Under the pieces are notes generated by a model. That model was not told the DNA's origin. It ran no database searches and was given only the letters and a program-made list of their open reading frames with translations. Positions 45,701-55,814 of a DNA stretch of 64,000 nucleotides are shown in pieces. Position 1 is the first letter of the stretch. Each line of letters starts with the position of its first letter. The stretch comes from Diadema setosum (Eukaryota; Echinodermata; Echinoidea; Diadematoida; Diadematidae), in NCBI RefSeq assembly GCF_964275005.1, contig NC_092685.1:30618866-30682865 (forward strand), written 5' to 3'. Made by a program: the position numbers and the translations under genes.

Positions 45701-48700
45701 TGACTTTTTTCTTTCGAGTTTCCCGCACATTTTGACACCAAATTTGTGACGCCCGGGGGTACGGTTCTGAAGTTACATAACTTTTTGTACATGCACGTGA
45801 GACCGAAAATGGCTCAAAAATGTGATTTTGTGTACAAAGTCAATACAAATTGAGTTTTATCACATGGTTCATATAAATATGCTTATTTTTACTCTCAATG
45901 GCTAAAATCAATTTGTTTTAGCAGTATTATGCTTCAAAAAGGGTCTGCCACAAATTTTGCTGAAAAAAACAACAAAAACAAAAGGTCGTAAAAACAAAGA
46001 AATACATAAGAAATTCATAAAACAATAAAATAAATAAGAAATTAATTTTGATACCGAATTTTTTTTCAAGTGCATTTGCTTAGAATGCCACAAAGAATAT
46101 CTAGACCAAAAATGAACACTTTTGGAGCTTTATTTACTGATTTAGATCAAAAAGTCTGATTTCTTGCATAAATTAGCATGATTAATCAAAATAAAATAAA
46201 AGAAGACTATTTTGGAAAATTTAAATATACGATCTTGTAGATTACATCGCACACTACCATTGTGCAAATTTCCGCGGTGATCGCGCGATCCACGGCCGAG
46301 ATCTTAAGGGGGGGCCCTTTAGGCCCCCCCCCAGTCTTTCGAGCTACCAAAATAGCCCAGTCTTTTTAGGGTTAAATGTCTGTTATGTACACAACAAACT
46401 CATTTGTCAGGGAAACATCTATCGGTATATCATTTTTATATGCCATACCGATAACTGGTAGATTATGATTATGTGATCACATCCATTTTGTAAGGTATCA
46501 TCTGCTCTTTGCATAGCAAGCTGAACGTTGCTCTAATCAGAAGCCTTTATATTGAAGCTCTTGTGTATTCCAAAAGCGTAGCACTACATCTACAGGTTTG
46601 AATTATATGTTATTGCAAATATTGCTTTTCTTACATCATCAGTAGGATGAGTGAATACCAAAGTAATTTTTGCCCTGCGTATTTAGTCAACGACTGAACA
46701 AGAAACAAATAAAGCGTCAACATAAAACTTAAGCTCACATGATATTCCCTGCCAGCAACCCTTTGCTGCTAAGCTGATGAGACTGATATTTAGGTTTGCT
46801 TCATCTTATCTTGCAGGCAATTTTGTTTGTGTTTTCAGATGAACAAAGTGCATTGTAGTTCAAGTACAGTGCACTCCTGTTATAGCAAAACTCTTGCTAC
46901 AACTAAGTAAAAATTCAGGCCCCAAAATCATTGTCTATGTATCTCGGCTATAACAAAATTTCGAAATGACAAAGGAAAACTGCTAGTTCCAAGGACTTTG
47001 TTATAACAAGAGTCACCTGTAATAGATTTACAGACACTGTTAATGCCAAACACTGAACTTTTGTTGCCCTATGCAAGAGTGTTTGTTGGTCGATAGCAAT
47101 GGGCAATGCATTGTCAGATCCTCTTTCCATCATTTCTAATGCTGACTAGACAATCAACTGCTTGTAATTCAAAGGCAATTTAAAAGCTGGTGTTGACTAT
47201 TGTGTATGATTCTTTTTTTGAATGGGATGTTAATTGTGTCTATTTCACATCCCATGAAAGAGAGTGTCTTGTCTATTCAAGATTCAAGTCAGATTTAATT
47301 CTGAAATGTTACATAAGTCAAGCAAGCACTTAATGGTCTGAAGTATTTCAAAAATAATGGATGCATGTAGCTCTTTAATTATACAGCATTTTTGTCCATT
47401 GCTATTCATCCACTTCCAGAGAGAGCCCATCAAAAGAACCAATTACTGTAAATGTCACTATTTCCACGCAAGTAAATTTTTACGCTGAGCAGCTCAAAAA
47501 TGTATTCTTGAATTCATGCTGTGCAATTGCCGACCAATTCAAAATGTGCAGAGAAAACTGTTAAGATATTTCTTTAAGGGTTTAACTTTTAGAATTTGCA
47601 CTAATCAAGGTAGCACGAAATGCGTGAAAATTACTGTACTGCAAAAATTTCCATGTCTACAGTAATTGCCCTGAAACACAGTGTCTTCAGTTGGGGGAAG
47701 TTTTGATTGCAAATACATCTCGCATTACGTCCATTGAAGAATGTGCAGCGCACCACTGCCTTATGATGATTCAGGGCACTCCCGTTTTAACGAACAGGGT
47801 TATAACAAAATTCCATTTACAACGAAGTAAAAAATTCAGGCCGCAACATTACCCGCTCTTTGTTTGTTATTGTTTATTTGTTCGGTTATAACGAAATTTT
47901 GATATAACGAAAGAAAACTGCTGGTCCCGAAGGACTTCGTTATAACGGGAGTCCACTGTATTTCTGTTCTGTCCACTTTCCCTCAAACCCAGGATCAGTT
48001 ATGGCACTGCCTTGAGAAGCGGCTCCCCCTTCTGCTGTCCAGGGGCATGGTTAAGTTGGCAGTGGTGGATTCTCTCGCCGCCATATTCAGGAGCGAGTTT
48101 GAGCTGCGAGACACGGTGAAGCGGGCGCGAGAACTGCAGCGTGTCGGTGCCCATCTCCACAGGCTGAGTTGCCAATTTAATGCTGCCATCGTGTGCGTGA
48201 ACCAGGCAAGGCTCTACATATCACTTACTGCTGCAATACGTCTTGTTCATTGTAGCCAATCACCTGGATTCACAAATCCTATGAAAATGTTAATGGTGGT
48301 ATTGTAAATTATTTTTTTTTTTTAATGGTAAACTTTAAAGGCACATAAAACAAAGAAAAACATTGTTCATAAATGTAGATATTTCTAATATTTTTTATTT
48401 TTTTGCAATCTTTCAGTTTTTTTTTTATTTTGATACATTTCTAATGCATACTTGCCAACTAATAAGATTCTATCAGATTCAGTAAGATTTTTTGCATTAA
48501 AAATAGCAAAATAAGATTTTCTGTCAGAGAAATCAGATTTTAAAGAAATATTTAGATATACCTTTCATGTGTATTTTCTGAAGATTTGACTGAAAGTAAG
48601 ATTTTTAACTCCAGTTTGCATATAAAATAAGATTTTTGCAATCCACAAGTAAGATATTTCATCTTGAAGTGTTGGCAGGTATGCTAATGTTTCATGCCAA

Positions 48701-49141
48701 CTCATCACATGTTCCATGGAAATCGATGGTGATGATATTGATGCAAAACAATAAAAAACATGAAAACTCTTTTATCAAACTTTTATCTTTTCTCTGAAAC
48801 AGTGGTATCCACAACTTTTTTACTTCAAGCAAATTCCTCCTCCCCTCTAGGTCACAGCAAACATGAAGTCATCACTGGATCCCAGGGAGTCAGAGATGAT
48901 GCCCGCCCTCGGACTGACGTGGTCAAACGTTGTCAAAGTTCGCCTCATGCTCAGCCGAACACCGTACAGGCTCCCACCGTCGGTGCTGAAGGACACCAAG
49001 AAGTCGGACGGAGGAGATGGGGTGCACCACGCGGAGGCGGACATTCCCGTCAGGCAGATGGAGATACTCTTTGCCCCTCACCTCCCTAAGGACGTCTGCC
49101 ACTACATCGTTGACGGGGACGGAGTGAAAGGACTCCAGTAG
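41553..49141 (+). CDS. XRCC3: XRCC3, RAD51 paralogue of homologous recombination (6 coding exons)
   Basis: Acts with RAD51C (CX3 complex) in homologous recombination repair, stabilising RAD51 filaments and processing Holliday junctions. Exons: 41553-41601, 42597-42734, 44321-44536, 45417-45562, 47993-48205, 48851-49141. Phases fit throughout (1053 nt, 350 residues; human has 346). The start [21 protein letters not shown] aligns with human MDLDLLDLNPRIIAAIKKANLKS. Walker A is GQSAAGKT (exon 3), then [17 protein letters not shown] (exon 4; human YICTEDAFPHKRLQQL), [20 protein letters not shown] with Walker B (exon 5), and [17 protein letters not shown] with APHLP near the end (exon 6). Both nucleotide-binding motifs are intact and no break was seen. 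Introns 2-5 are heavily filled with MITEs. Confidence 0.95.
41838..42292. repeat. Dispersed repeat, two tandem copies (XRCC3 intron 1)
   Basis: Two adjacent units (about 41850-42010 and 42080-42292) share gtgatccaggaattt/ttatggatttttgaa, cagggtcaatgaact and ggagttcaagctg, and both resemble 36021-36312 in RAB3GAP2 intron 4. Non-coding. Confidence 0.6.
42828..43672. mobile_element. TA-flanked DNA transposon remnant or MITE (XRCC3 intron 2)
   Basis: 845 bp with ends CAGTATTCATCACATAATCG and CGATTATGCGATGAATACTG, flanked by TA (42826-42827, 43673-43674). A second inner pair (CCCGATTTCGCGATGAGC; CCCAATTATCCAGTG, AGGTTCCCGATTATC) echoes the ends. These ends resemble pogo/Tigger-type elements. The interior has a CA repeat (42951-42974) and an 81-codon minus frame (43019-43264) that I do not recognise as transposase. 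Confidence 0.75.
43930..44035. repeat. GTGGCCCA-type repeat fragment
   Basis: Words caggccaccaaatttcc and ttagtggcccatattgg resemble the repeat at 54335-54672 (gggccaccaaaa, ggtggcccgcc). Short, diverged, non-coding; in XRCC3 intron 2. Confidence 0.45.
44321..44536 (+). CDS. XRCC3: XRCC3 exon 3, Walker A
   Basis: 72 codons, phase 1 to phase 1, between acceptor CACAACAG and donor AAAG/GTAATC. Contains [16 protein letters not shown] and [19 protein letters not shown] with the P-loop GQSAAGKT (human GRSSAGKT), ending QHGGLAKG as in human QHGGLEAG. Confidence 0.93.
44690..45140 (-). mobile_element. Penelope-like element fragment (GIY-YIG end plus hammerhead-like motif), XRCC3 intron 3
   Basis: On the minus strand broken frames resemble the C-terminal GIY-YIG endonuclease end of Penelope-like retroelements (words corresponding to a cysteine pair with KTYLGET, an AIAEHA-like stretch, then [16 protein letters not shown] and LPPIYAP). 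It is followed at 44802-44758 by AAGTCCACAGAAGT and CGCGAAAGCCAGCTCGTC, which recalls the hammerhead ribozyme segment these elements carry. The copy is truncated and broken. Reverse transcriptase was not seen. Confidence 0.55.
45606..46371. mobile_element. TTAA-flanked MITE with poly-G/poly-C termini (XRCC3 intron 4)
   Basis: 766 bp flanked by TTAA (45602-45605, 46372-46375). Left end CCCTAAAAAGACTGGGGGGG then a GGGGCC-TAAAA-GGCCCC palindrome; right end mirrors it (GGGGGGGCCCTTTAGGCCCC ... CAGTCTTTTTAGGG). The right side has an extra copy of the AGTCTTT word separated by about 25 bp. It starts only 43 bp after the exon 4 donor. TTAA targets occur in piggyBac and Kolobok families; no coding remains decide between them. 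Confidence 0.8.
46867..47019. mobile_element. TA-flanked MITE, CAGTGCACTCCCG family, copy 2
   Basis: 153 bp, ends CAGTGCACTCCTGTTATAGC and TTATAACAAGAGTCACCTG, TA on both sides. Same family as 5018-5201; lies in XRCC3 intron 4. Confidence 0.8.
47446..47662. mobile_element. TA-flanked MITE, CTGTAAATG type
   Basis: 217 bp with ends CTGTAAATGTCACTATTTCC and CAAAAATTTCCATGTCTACAG, TA at 47444-47445 and 47663-47664. An inner TACTGTACTGCAAAAATT suggests a nested or duplicated end. Related in style to 58090-58248. XRCC3 intron 4. Confidence 0.6.
47772..47958. mobile_element. TA-flanked MITE, CAGTGCACTCCCG family, copy 3
   Basis: 187 bp, ends CAGGGCACTCCCGTTTTAAC and GTTATAACGGGAGTCCACTG; right side followed by TA, left flank TT. 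It ends 34 bp before exon 5, so it directly abuts the XRCC3 acceptor tract. Confidence 0.8.
47993..48205 (+). CDS. XRCC3: XRCC3 exon 5, Walker B, with GC donor
   Basis: 71 codons in phase 0 ([38 protein letters not shown]). The hydrophobic strand ending VVD is Walker B. The donor is AACCAG/GCAAGG: the homologous join to exon 6 (VTANMKSSL) requires the break after CAG, and the intron starts GC instead of GT with an otherwise perfect donor, the known GC-AG subclass. Confidence 0.9.
48447..48683. mobile_element. MITE with 6-bp direct repeats (XRCC3 intron 5)
   Basis: 237 bp with inverted ends CATACTTGCCAAC and GTTGGCAGGTATG, flanked by the direct repeat CTAATG on both sides (48441-48446, 48684-48689). 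Interior repeats the word aataagattttt five or so times. Superfamily not assigned; a 6-bp duplication is unusual for hAT or Tc1. Confidence 0.75.
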
Positions 49142-50070
49142 CCTCGTCCTCCATTGATGGTTGAACAATTTGTCGACTATGATGCAGACTCGAACCCCAA
49201 TCTTCTTGTAAACTGGAGATTCCCTTTGCCTGAGATTCCCTTTGCCTTAGATCCCCTAGCAAACTGAGGACTCTGATTACAGGAATATGCACACAATACT
49301 ATCTGCACTTACATGATTCTAAAGCATGATGTCCCTTGAGGCCGGGTCCAGGGCCTACTTTGGGACCCTGGAAGCTCTAGGGTTATAGATGCTCTGTGGT
49401 GCTGCCTTATTTTTGAACATGCATGACAAAACTAAAGTTGGGCTGGAGAAAGCTGAATTCTAAACTGGAGAAAATACATCTTAAGCAGGAAACAGACAGC
49501 TAGAGCAAAAGAAATTCAAGCTCAAGTGGGAGAATGGAAGATTTTGAGAAATTGGCCGCAAAGTTGGAGGTCTCCTGCCAAAAGTGGCAGAGGTGAAGTT
49601 TGTCAGCAGACATTCCATTGCTTGAACAGAGGACGATAAATTTGTTTGTACTGTTTTATCATCGATGCACATGAAACTTCAGTCCAGTGAATGAGAAAGG
49701 CTGTGTGTGCATGTGTGTGAATTGGACACAGCAACAACTCTACTTATTCTGAGAACTGTAAATCTGGCCTGAGACAACTCAACTTGTTCTAAGAACTGTA
49801 AATCTGGCCTATCTTGTAGTGGTAGTAATTACCCTGGAATGAAAATAGGCCCAAATGCCTTTTTGAGTGATATACTGTTAGAATGGCTCTTGTGTTTTTC
49901 TTTGTTCACCCATCCACAAATGAATATGCAGAGTACAGGTAAAGAAAGACACCTTGATCTTTTTTATGTCTCATTTTGTTGTATTGATATTTGATAAGAA
50001 CCATTTTAAATTGCTAACAAAGTGATATTATATAAATAATCTGCCTCAAAAATAAAGTTTCATACCATGT
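49142..50070 (+). other. XRCC3 3' UTR with poly(A) signal
   Basis: No coding signal after the TAG at 49139-49141. AATAAA at 50051-50056 is followed by T/G-rich sequence (gaggttggctctgatttttt), giving a UTR of about 0.9 kb. Within it lies a local duplication of a roughly 55-bp unit (49733-49785 and 49786-49815; shared word gaactgtaaatctggcct). Confidence 0.55.
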
Positions 50071-50185
50071 AGAGGTTGGCTCTGATTTTTTACTGTTTTA
50101 AGTAAGATTAAACAACTGAACTATAAAAGCAATGGGATTCTAAAGTTTCAAATGCATTAACCACCTTGTGACAGTAGTTGCAGCT

Positions 50186-50190
<5 letters not shown>

Positions 50191-50212
<22 letters not shown>
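50191..50212. repeat. CA microsatellite
   Basis: Eleven or so AC units, uninterrupted, just downstream of the XRCC3 poly(A) signal. Confidence 0.85.
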
Positions 50213-50216
<4 letters not shown>

Positions 50217-50747
50217 AAAGCTTTTACCATTCTGTTTCATTTTAACTCTATTCAAGTAAACTTGAGTACGGATTGGCTTTTGATTGTGTAAAATGCTTAT
50301 TGGTGTGCGTGTGTGTTTGTATGCTAATGCCTTTGTGTACTCATTCAATTTCATAGTGTACACTGATTATATCATCCTAGAAAGTTCTTGTTTTCTCGTC
50401 CTACCTCCTTCTGCTTTTATTTTATTGTTTCTGGGGTTGGCATTGGGGAGAGAAGGGAGGGGTTTACATACAACTGTTTACCTGTATTATGATACAGCTG
50501 TTCATCACTCATGGAGTCAGTGTGCCAAAGGAAGTGGCACTCATTTAGTACCATCAGTGGTCCTTGTTGTTTCTTAAAACAAATTTACTGCTTGACAAAC
50601 ATGCAATATGAGCAATCATGCATCATATCAAAAAAGCATGAATAATACCTATGAACATATAAACGTACAGTGTACATGTAAATGAGTACTAACAAACACT
50701 TGCACACAAACAAACACACATCTAGACAGATACATGTAGATAAATGG

Positions 50748-50796
50748 AGGTGTGTGTGTGTGTACACTGATGTGTGTGTGTATATATATATATATA
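50748..50796. repeat. GT then TA microsatellite
   Basis: GT units interrupted by ACACTGA, then TA units; directly beside the left end of the Tc1-like element, which needs a TA target. Confidence 0.85.
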
Positions 50797-52459
50797 CAGT
50801 TAACAACAAAATTATTCATACCCCTTGGAAATTTTTAGTTTTGAGCAGATTTCTTACAAATGAAGGATGGAGTGATGGTGATTGGGTGTTAACTCTTTAC
50901 TCTTATTTGTCCTCTATAAATTGACATTAATTCCAGTTTCACCTTATTTGCATAACAATAGAAATGTTGAGATATTTAGATTTGGGCCTTTACAGAATTA
51001 TTCATACCTTTATGAACACACTGTCAATGTCATTGATTTTTTTCAGAGGACTGACACGGAAGTGTTCTTGTGTTTGGTCACTGAGTTTGTATAGGTCTCC
51101 ACCAATGCATTTGTTGTTCTTTCTGCCAAGAGGACCTCCATTAGCTTAAGATTTTAGAGTGTCCATGGCAACATATGATATCTAGTTCCCAACTCAGATT
51201 AAAGATTGCTTCAAGAATGTAGAATTTAATTATACATTGGAGTACATTTGCTGCAAATTCCCCATATTTTGCAACTGGGTTAGGCCAAGTGACTCTGAAC
51301 TGGCTGTTCTCCTTGAAGACATTGCTGTAATGACATCCTTGTGGAAGTCTTCTTCCAATAGCCTGACTCTATTATCCTTGAGATTGTTCAGTATAGCTTT
51401 GATTGTGATCTTTGGGATGGCATTGTTCCAATGTTGCCATAAGAAGCTCTACCCTTGAGCTCCAGACACATCCCAAGAGATTCGTCACAATGTGAAACTG
51501 TCCATTCTTGAAACAGTAGTTGATATTGAAACTACAGACACTTCTGACAAAGAGTATTCACATTCCTTTCTCATTGAACAGGCTAATTGGTTAGCAGTAG
51601 TACACTGCATCTCCCAGCAAAGAAGAAAGACCTTTAAAGACATGTCTGTAGTGATATGAGGTGGTCAAGAGTCACGAACGTCTTAAACAGCATACATCCA
51701 ATGTGTGCGTTTTGTTCAGTACAGAGCAGAATTCTTCAAGGTGTGTCTGGACGTCAAATTTTTCACCTTATTTGCCATGGAGAGATTGCCTATGAGTGAC
51801 AATGACCTGAATATCACATCAGAGACATCCCAAGTACATCTTGGGCAGGAATAGATCCAACTTATACTGAGACAAACTTCTTGAAGCATATCACTGTCCA
51901 GGATTCCATGGACAATAACAAGAAAAGAGCCTCTCCTCCTCCAGAGACAAAAATATTCTGGTACGGTATTTACAAGTAATGGTCTTGGGACATTGCTGTT
52001 GATGTTTTGGGGTAGACAAATTATTTCCAAGGTATTGAACGAATATCTAATATGCATTGTAGCTATAGAGATCACATGTCGGCATGGACACTCTGAAACC
52101 TCAAGTTACTGGAATACTGGAGGTCCCCTTAGACAGAACGTGGACCAATGTCTTTTGATGATCTGCACAAACCCAATGGCAAAGCAAATGGACTCTTCAA
52201 AGTTGCACTAATGAATAAATCAATGACTATGACAGTGATTTCATAAGGGTATGAATAATTCTGTAAAAGCCCAAATTCAAATATCTCAACATTTCTATCG
52301 TTACACAAATGTGGTGAAACTGGAATTAATGTCAATTAGTAGAGGACAACTAAAAGTATAAAGTTAACATCCAATCACCATCACTCCATCCTTCACTTGT
52401 AAGAAATCTGCTCAAAACTAATAATTTCTCAGGGGTATGAATAATTTTGTTGTTGATTG
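50797..52459. mobile_element. Full-length but decayed Tc1-like transposon with IR/DR ends
   Basis: 1663 bp, the usual Tc1 length, flanked by TA. Terminal inverted repeats of about 220 bp: left outer end AACAACAAAATTATTCATAC (from about 50804), inner repeat ACAGAATTATTCATACC (about 50992), and mirror copies on the right (about 52243-52262 inner, 52434-52455 outer). Two direct repeats inside each inverted repeat is the IR/DR layout of Sleeping Beauty-type Tc1 elements. The interior, best read on the minus strand, has only broken transposase-like words (for example WQHWNNAIPK, IIRHNVKLSM-like context absent), so it is inactive. It sits between two microsatellites. Confidence 0.8.
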
Positions 52460-52474
52460 TATATCTATGTACAT

Positions 52475-52509
52475 TATATACATATATATACATACATATA
52501 TATATATAT

Positions 52510-52563
<54 letters not shown>

Positions 52564-52584
52564 TGATTGATAGATAGATAGATA
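52475..52584. repeat. TA then TAGA microsatellite
   Basis: TACATATA units followed by about eighteen GATA/TAGA units (52511-52584), between the Tc1 element and a hammerhead-like fragment. Confidence 0.85.
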
Positions 52585-52720
52585 ATTGAGAAAATGAAGA
52601 CGGTAGATGACTCACGATGCCCGCTGGTGGTAGAAGCTTTCGACCTCTGGTCTTCGTCAGCTTTATTGTCTGTTTACACAAAATGGAATAGCGGTTTTGA
52701 GTAGAACAAACCATATGGAG
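52585..52720 (-). mobile_element. Retroelement fragment with hammerhead-like motif
   Basis: The minus strand at 52668-52633 reads AAGCTGACGAAGACCAGAGG then TCGAAAGCTTC: a CUGANGA core, a GACC/GGTC hairpin and a GAAA box, in hammerhead order. There is one extra base before the hairpin, so activity is doubtful. This motif is typical of Penelope-like element ends. It abuts the GATA microsatellite. Confidence 0.45.
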
Positions 52721-54051
52721 TAATGAATATAACACACTGAGTATAATTTCAGCATGAGCCAACGACTTCAGAACATACTTGGCAACATATTTAGCAATTA
52801 CAAAACATTCCACAATATATTACTGTAAGTAAATATATAATGATATAAAAATCATAATTACAGGCCAAAAGTAGAGAGTAACATCAGGCCTCAACTTGAT
52901 TTCTTCCATGTATACAAATATGAATCCTGTACCCTTAGAATACCACTGACTTATACTGCAGATGGCTGCCTCAGGAGGTTTGTGTGCTGTTGTTTATGTT
53001 TATTAAAGTTTGACAGCATATGTAATATATCATGTATGTGGGTATCAGTTTTTCTCTTTGTTTAATGAGGAATGAAACCCAAATATCATTTTGTAGATAG
53101 AGTGAATGCAGAGATATCAATAGAATACATCGGTGAAGTTTGAGGAAAATCAGAGAATCCATTCAAAAGTTATGAATTTTTTAATTTTCAGTACCATCAT
53201 TACTGATAAAATGACTACAATTTGTGATGTTGCAGTAGGACAATGGCATAAAGAATTAAGGGAATTCAAACAAAATACCTGTTTTCAGAACTGTAGAATG
53301 AAAGTAGAATTTTTCCATGTTACTTAAAAATTACTGAAAGAAATTTATCTCAATACTTACTGAACTTTAAGATACCATGGAACGAAGTGGGTCACAAGGA
53401 TTATATCCCCCACATTAATCAGAGTTATTTTGCCTTTCTTTGTCAGATGACTGGTGAATTACATTAGTACTGTTCTGTATGTGCCTCTGACTCCTACAAC
53501 TTACATGTAAAACACAAACACAAAAAAAATATTATTATTATATGCCATATAAATTAATTATTATTATAAGTTTTCTAATTATATCTACCATAATGAAGGA
53601 GCACTTGACTTAGCTCTTTCAGCAGGCACAGTAACAATGTTACCCTTGACAAATATTAGTGGAAGGAATGTGTACTTTTCATTTTAAAAAAATAAACTGA
53701 TTTTTTTAATGATATTTTCTTTATAACATCCTACTATGACATCACAAACTGTTGCAGTCTTCTTATTTGGCAGACAGTGGTGGTACAGAAATCTTAAAGA
53801 TTCATAACTTTTGAATGAATGATCAACATTTTCCTCAAACATTACTGATGTGTTCTAGTAATACATGTATATCTGCATTTACTCTATTCACGTATATATT
53901 TGGAGTTCATTCCCCTTGAACAACTTATCACAGTACACATGATCTTTGATCGATGACATATATCTGAGTCAGTCAAACAATTGAGTTATGTATTTATAGA
54001 TTGCTAGGGATGAAGACTAATAAAGTATAAAAGTTTTTCATGAGAATGAAA
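52721..54051. other. AT-rich stretch without recognisable features
   Basis: No exon, no clear inverted repeat and no family resemblance seen. Short A/T runs and scattered stops in all frames. The sequence agaatacatcggtgaagtttgagg (about 53123) and its loose inverse at about 53825 hint at a diverged inverted element, not firm enough to call. Confidence 0.3.
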
Positions 54052-54204
54052 CCAGGGGCCTGTTTCATAAAACATGTTATTAGTGACAACTGCCACATTT
54101 CTATGACAAATTTGCTCTCAGCCAATCAGATGCAAGGATTTCAGTAGCTTGTCACATCTATGACAACTTGTCACTGATGACATGTTTATGAAACGGGCCC
54201 CTGG
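54052..54204. mobile_element. Foldback MITE, CCAGGGGCCTGTTTCATAAA family
   Basis: 153 bp with ends CCAGGGGCCTGTTTCATAAA and TTATGAAACGGGCCCCTGG and inner words TAGTGACAACT / AACTTGTCACTGATGA. This GGGGCC-TTTCATAA end type is common in marine invertebrate genomes. No coding capacity. Confidence 0.75.
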
Positions 54205-54334
54205 TTGGCATAGTATGTGTATCAATACATGTTAAAACAAAAATGTAAGTAATTGGTCGAAATGGTTTGAATTGCACAAAGATGAAAATGTATCAATATG
54301 CAAGCACATGTATACACATGTATGGGTTTATACA

Positions 54335-54670
54335 GGGCTCGACACTAACGTGGCCCGGTGGCCCACAGCCACCAAAAATGAAAGTCGGGCCACAAAATTT
54401 CAAAAAAGGGCAAATTTGGTGGCCCGCCTCGGGCCACCAAAATTTTTTGAAAAGTAGGGGTCTATGTCAATAAATTCATAACTTTTTGTGCCGGAAATGC
54501 ATAAATGCATGCAGTGAGTGTGTAACTCATAAAAAACAAAAACAAAAAAAACAAAAAAAAACAGGACTTTTACTGTTTGTTATTGATTTTTTTTTTTTCG
54601 GGTCACCACATTTTTCTCTCGGGCCACCAAAAATTTGAAATTGATGATTTTGGTGGCCCCATTGGTGGCC

Positions 54671-54672
<2 letters not shown>
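54335..54672. repeat. GGGCCACCAAAA-type repeat
   Basis: Repeated words ggtggccc and gggccaccaaaaat (54342, 54417, 54433, 54622, 54651) in both orientations, leading into a TA microsatellite at 54673-54712. Related fragment at 43930-44035. Non-coding. Confidence 0.55.

Positions 54673-54712
<40 letters not shown>
54673..54712. repeat. TA microsatellite
   Basis: Twenty uninterrupted AT units; divides the GGGCCACC repeat from a hammerhead-like fragment. Confidence 0.9.
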
Positions 54713-54715
<3 letters not shown>

Positions 54716-54850
54716 TATGGAAGTTCTACGTCGGTGTGTACAGTAATAAATAGATATCAAGAGTAAAGACAGTTGTATAAACACCGCAGGAGCCAAAAAA
54801 TTGGACTGACGTTTCAGTCAAAGACCTTTATTAAAGTAAGTCTGAACATA
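54713..54850 (-). mobile_element. Retroelement fragment with degenerate hammerhead-like motif
   Basis: The minus strand at 54836-54804 reads ATAAAGGTCTTTGACTGAAA then CGTCAGTCC, the same arrangement as the core at 52668-52633 but with the CUGANGA box degraded. Like that copy it ends at a microsatellite. Low confidence because only one of the two core boxes is kept. Confidence 0.35.
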
Positions 54851-55387
54851 AACAATTTGATGCAAGAAACTAAGAAGACACATAAGTTGCCAAGATACAA
54901 ATAATGATAACAAAAGGCTGGCTGGACACATGATATAAGCGCTAGGGAATGACGCCACAAAAGATAGAAAGAATAGATGTGCAATTTAAGTGCGAATGTT
55001 ATTATGACGCAAGAAAACCTAGGCGCATATCAAAGTAAGCGCGTGACACAATGAAACAAAGTATGGATTGATGACTGAAATAAAATAAATAAATAGACAA
55101 AACAAAAAACAAAATGTATGGCGTCACAAAAGAAAACAGAAAAAAGAAAGGTCCAAAATGAGAAGCATAAGATAAGCAAAAAGCACATCTAGAAGACATC
55201 ATAAAAAGAAAGTGACGCAAAGTAGTAAAGGAAAAAAAAGGAGCAAGGAAAGAAAAAGGGGAGAAAATAAAGTTCCAGATAATACAAGAGACGTGAGATG
55301 CGCGCGCATACATACACAAACAAGAATAATAATAACTAAAAAAAGTATATAAGAATAATAAAATAATGATTAAGTCCTGAGTAAGTC

Positions 55388-55388
<1 letters not shown>

Positions 55389-55423
<35 letters not shown>

Positions 55424-55425
55424 TA
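55389..55425. repeat. TA microsatellite
   Basis: TA units with one TTTA interruption. Confidence 0.85.
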
Positions 55426-55814
55426 CAGATTTGTGTATAGTTTAAAGAGACACTTGTGAGGTCATAACATAATCACCTAGTAATATTTCCATATATGCAT
55501 GCTGTTGTTGTTTTTTGTGTATTTTTTTTACTGCTATTGTTTCATGAAACCTTAAAATTTGGTAACATTTTCATTTCAGGTCTGATTATGATTGTGAAAG
55601 TTTTATCATTCTGTTTCATTTTCATAGCCATTTTCAGCATAGTTCAAATGAAATAACACCAGCTAGTATCTTTCTAATACAATGATATTGGCTGAATATG
55701 AACCACTAAAGCAAGAGAGATTAAAAAAATGAAATTGCATAATTATTAGTATGAGTGCTTTTCATGTATCTTGTTTTCAAAGTCATATTCAGCATTGTTT
55801 GAATTTTTTATTAA

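Noticed and set aside
54527-55319. Hydrophobic and Phe-rich minus frames
   Set aside because: Produced by A-rich and TA-repeat sequence; no conserved pattern.
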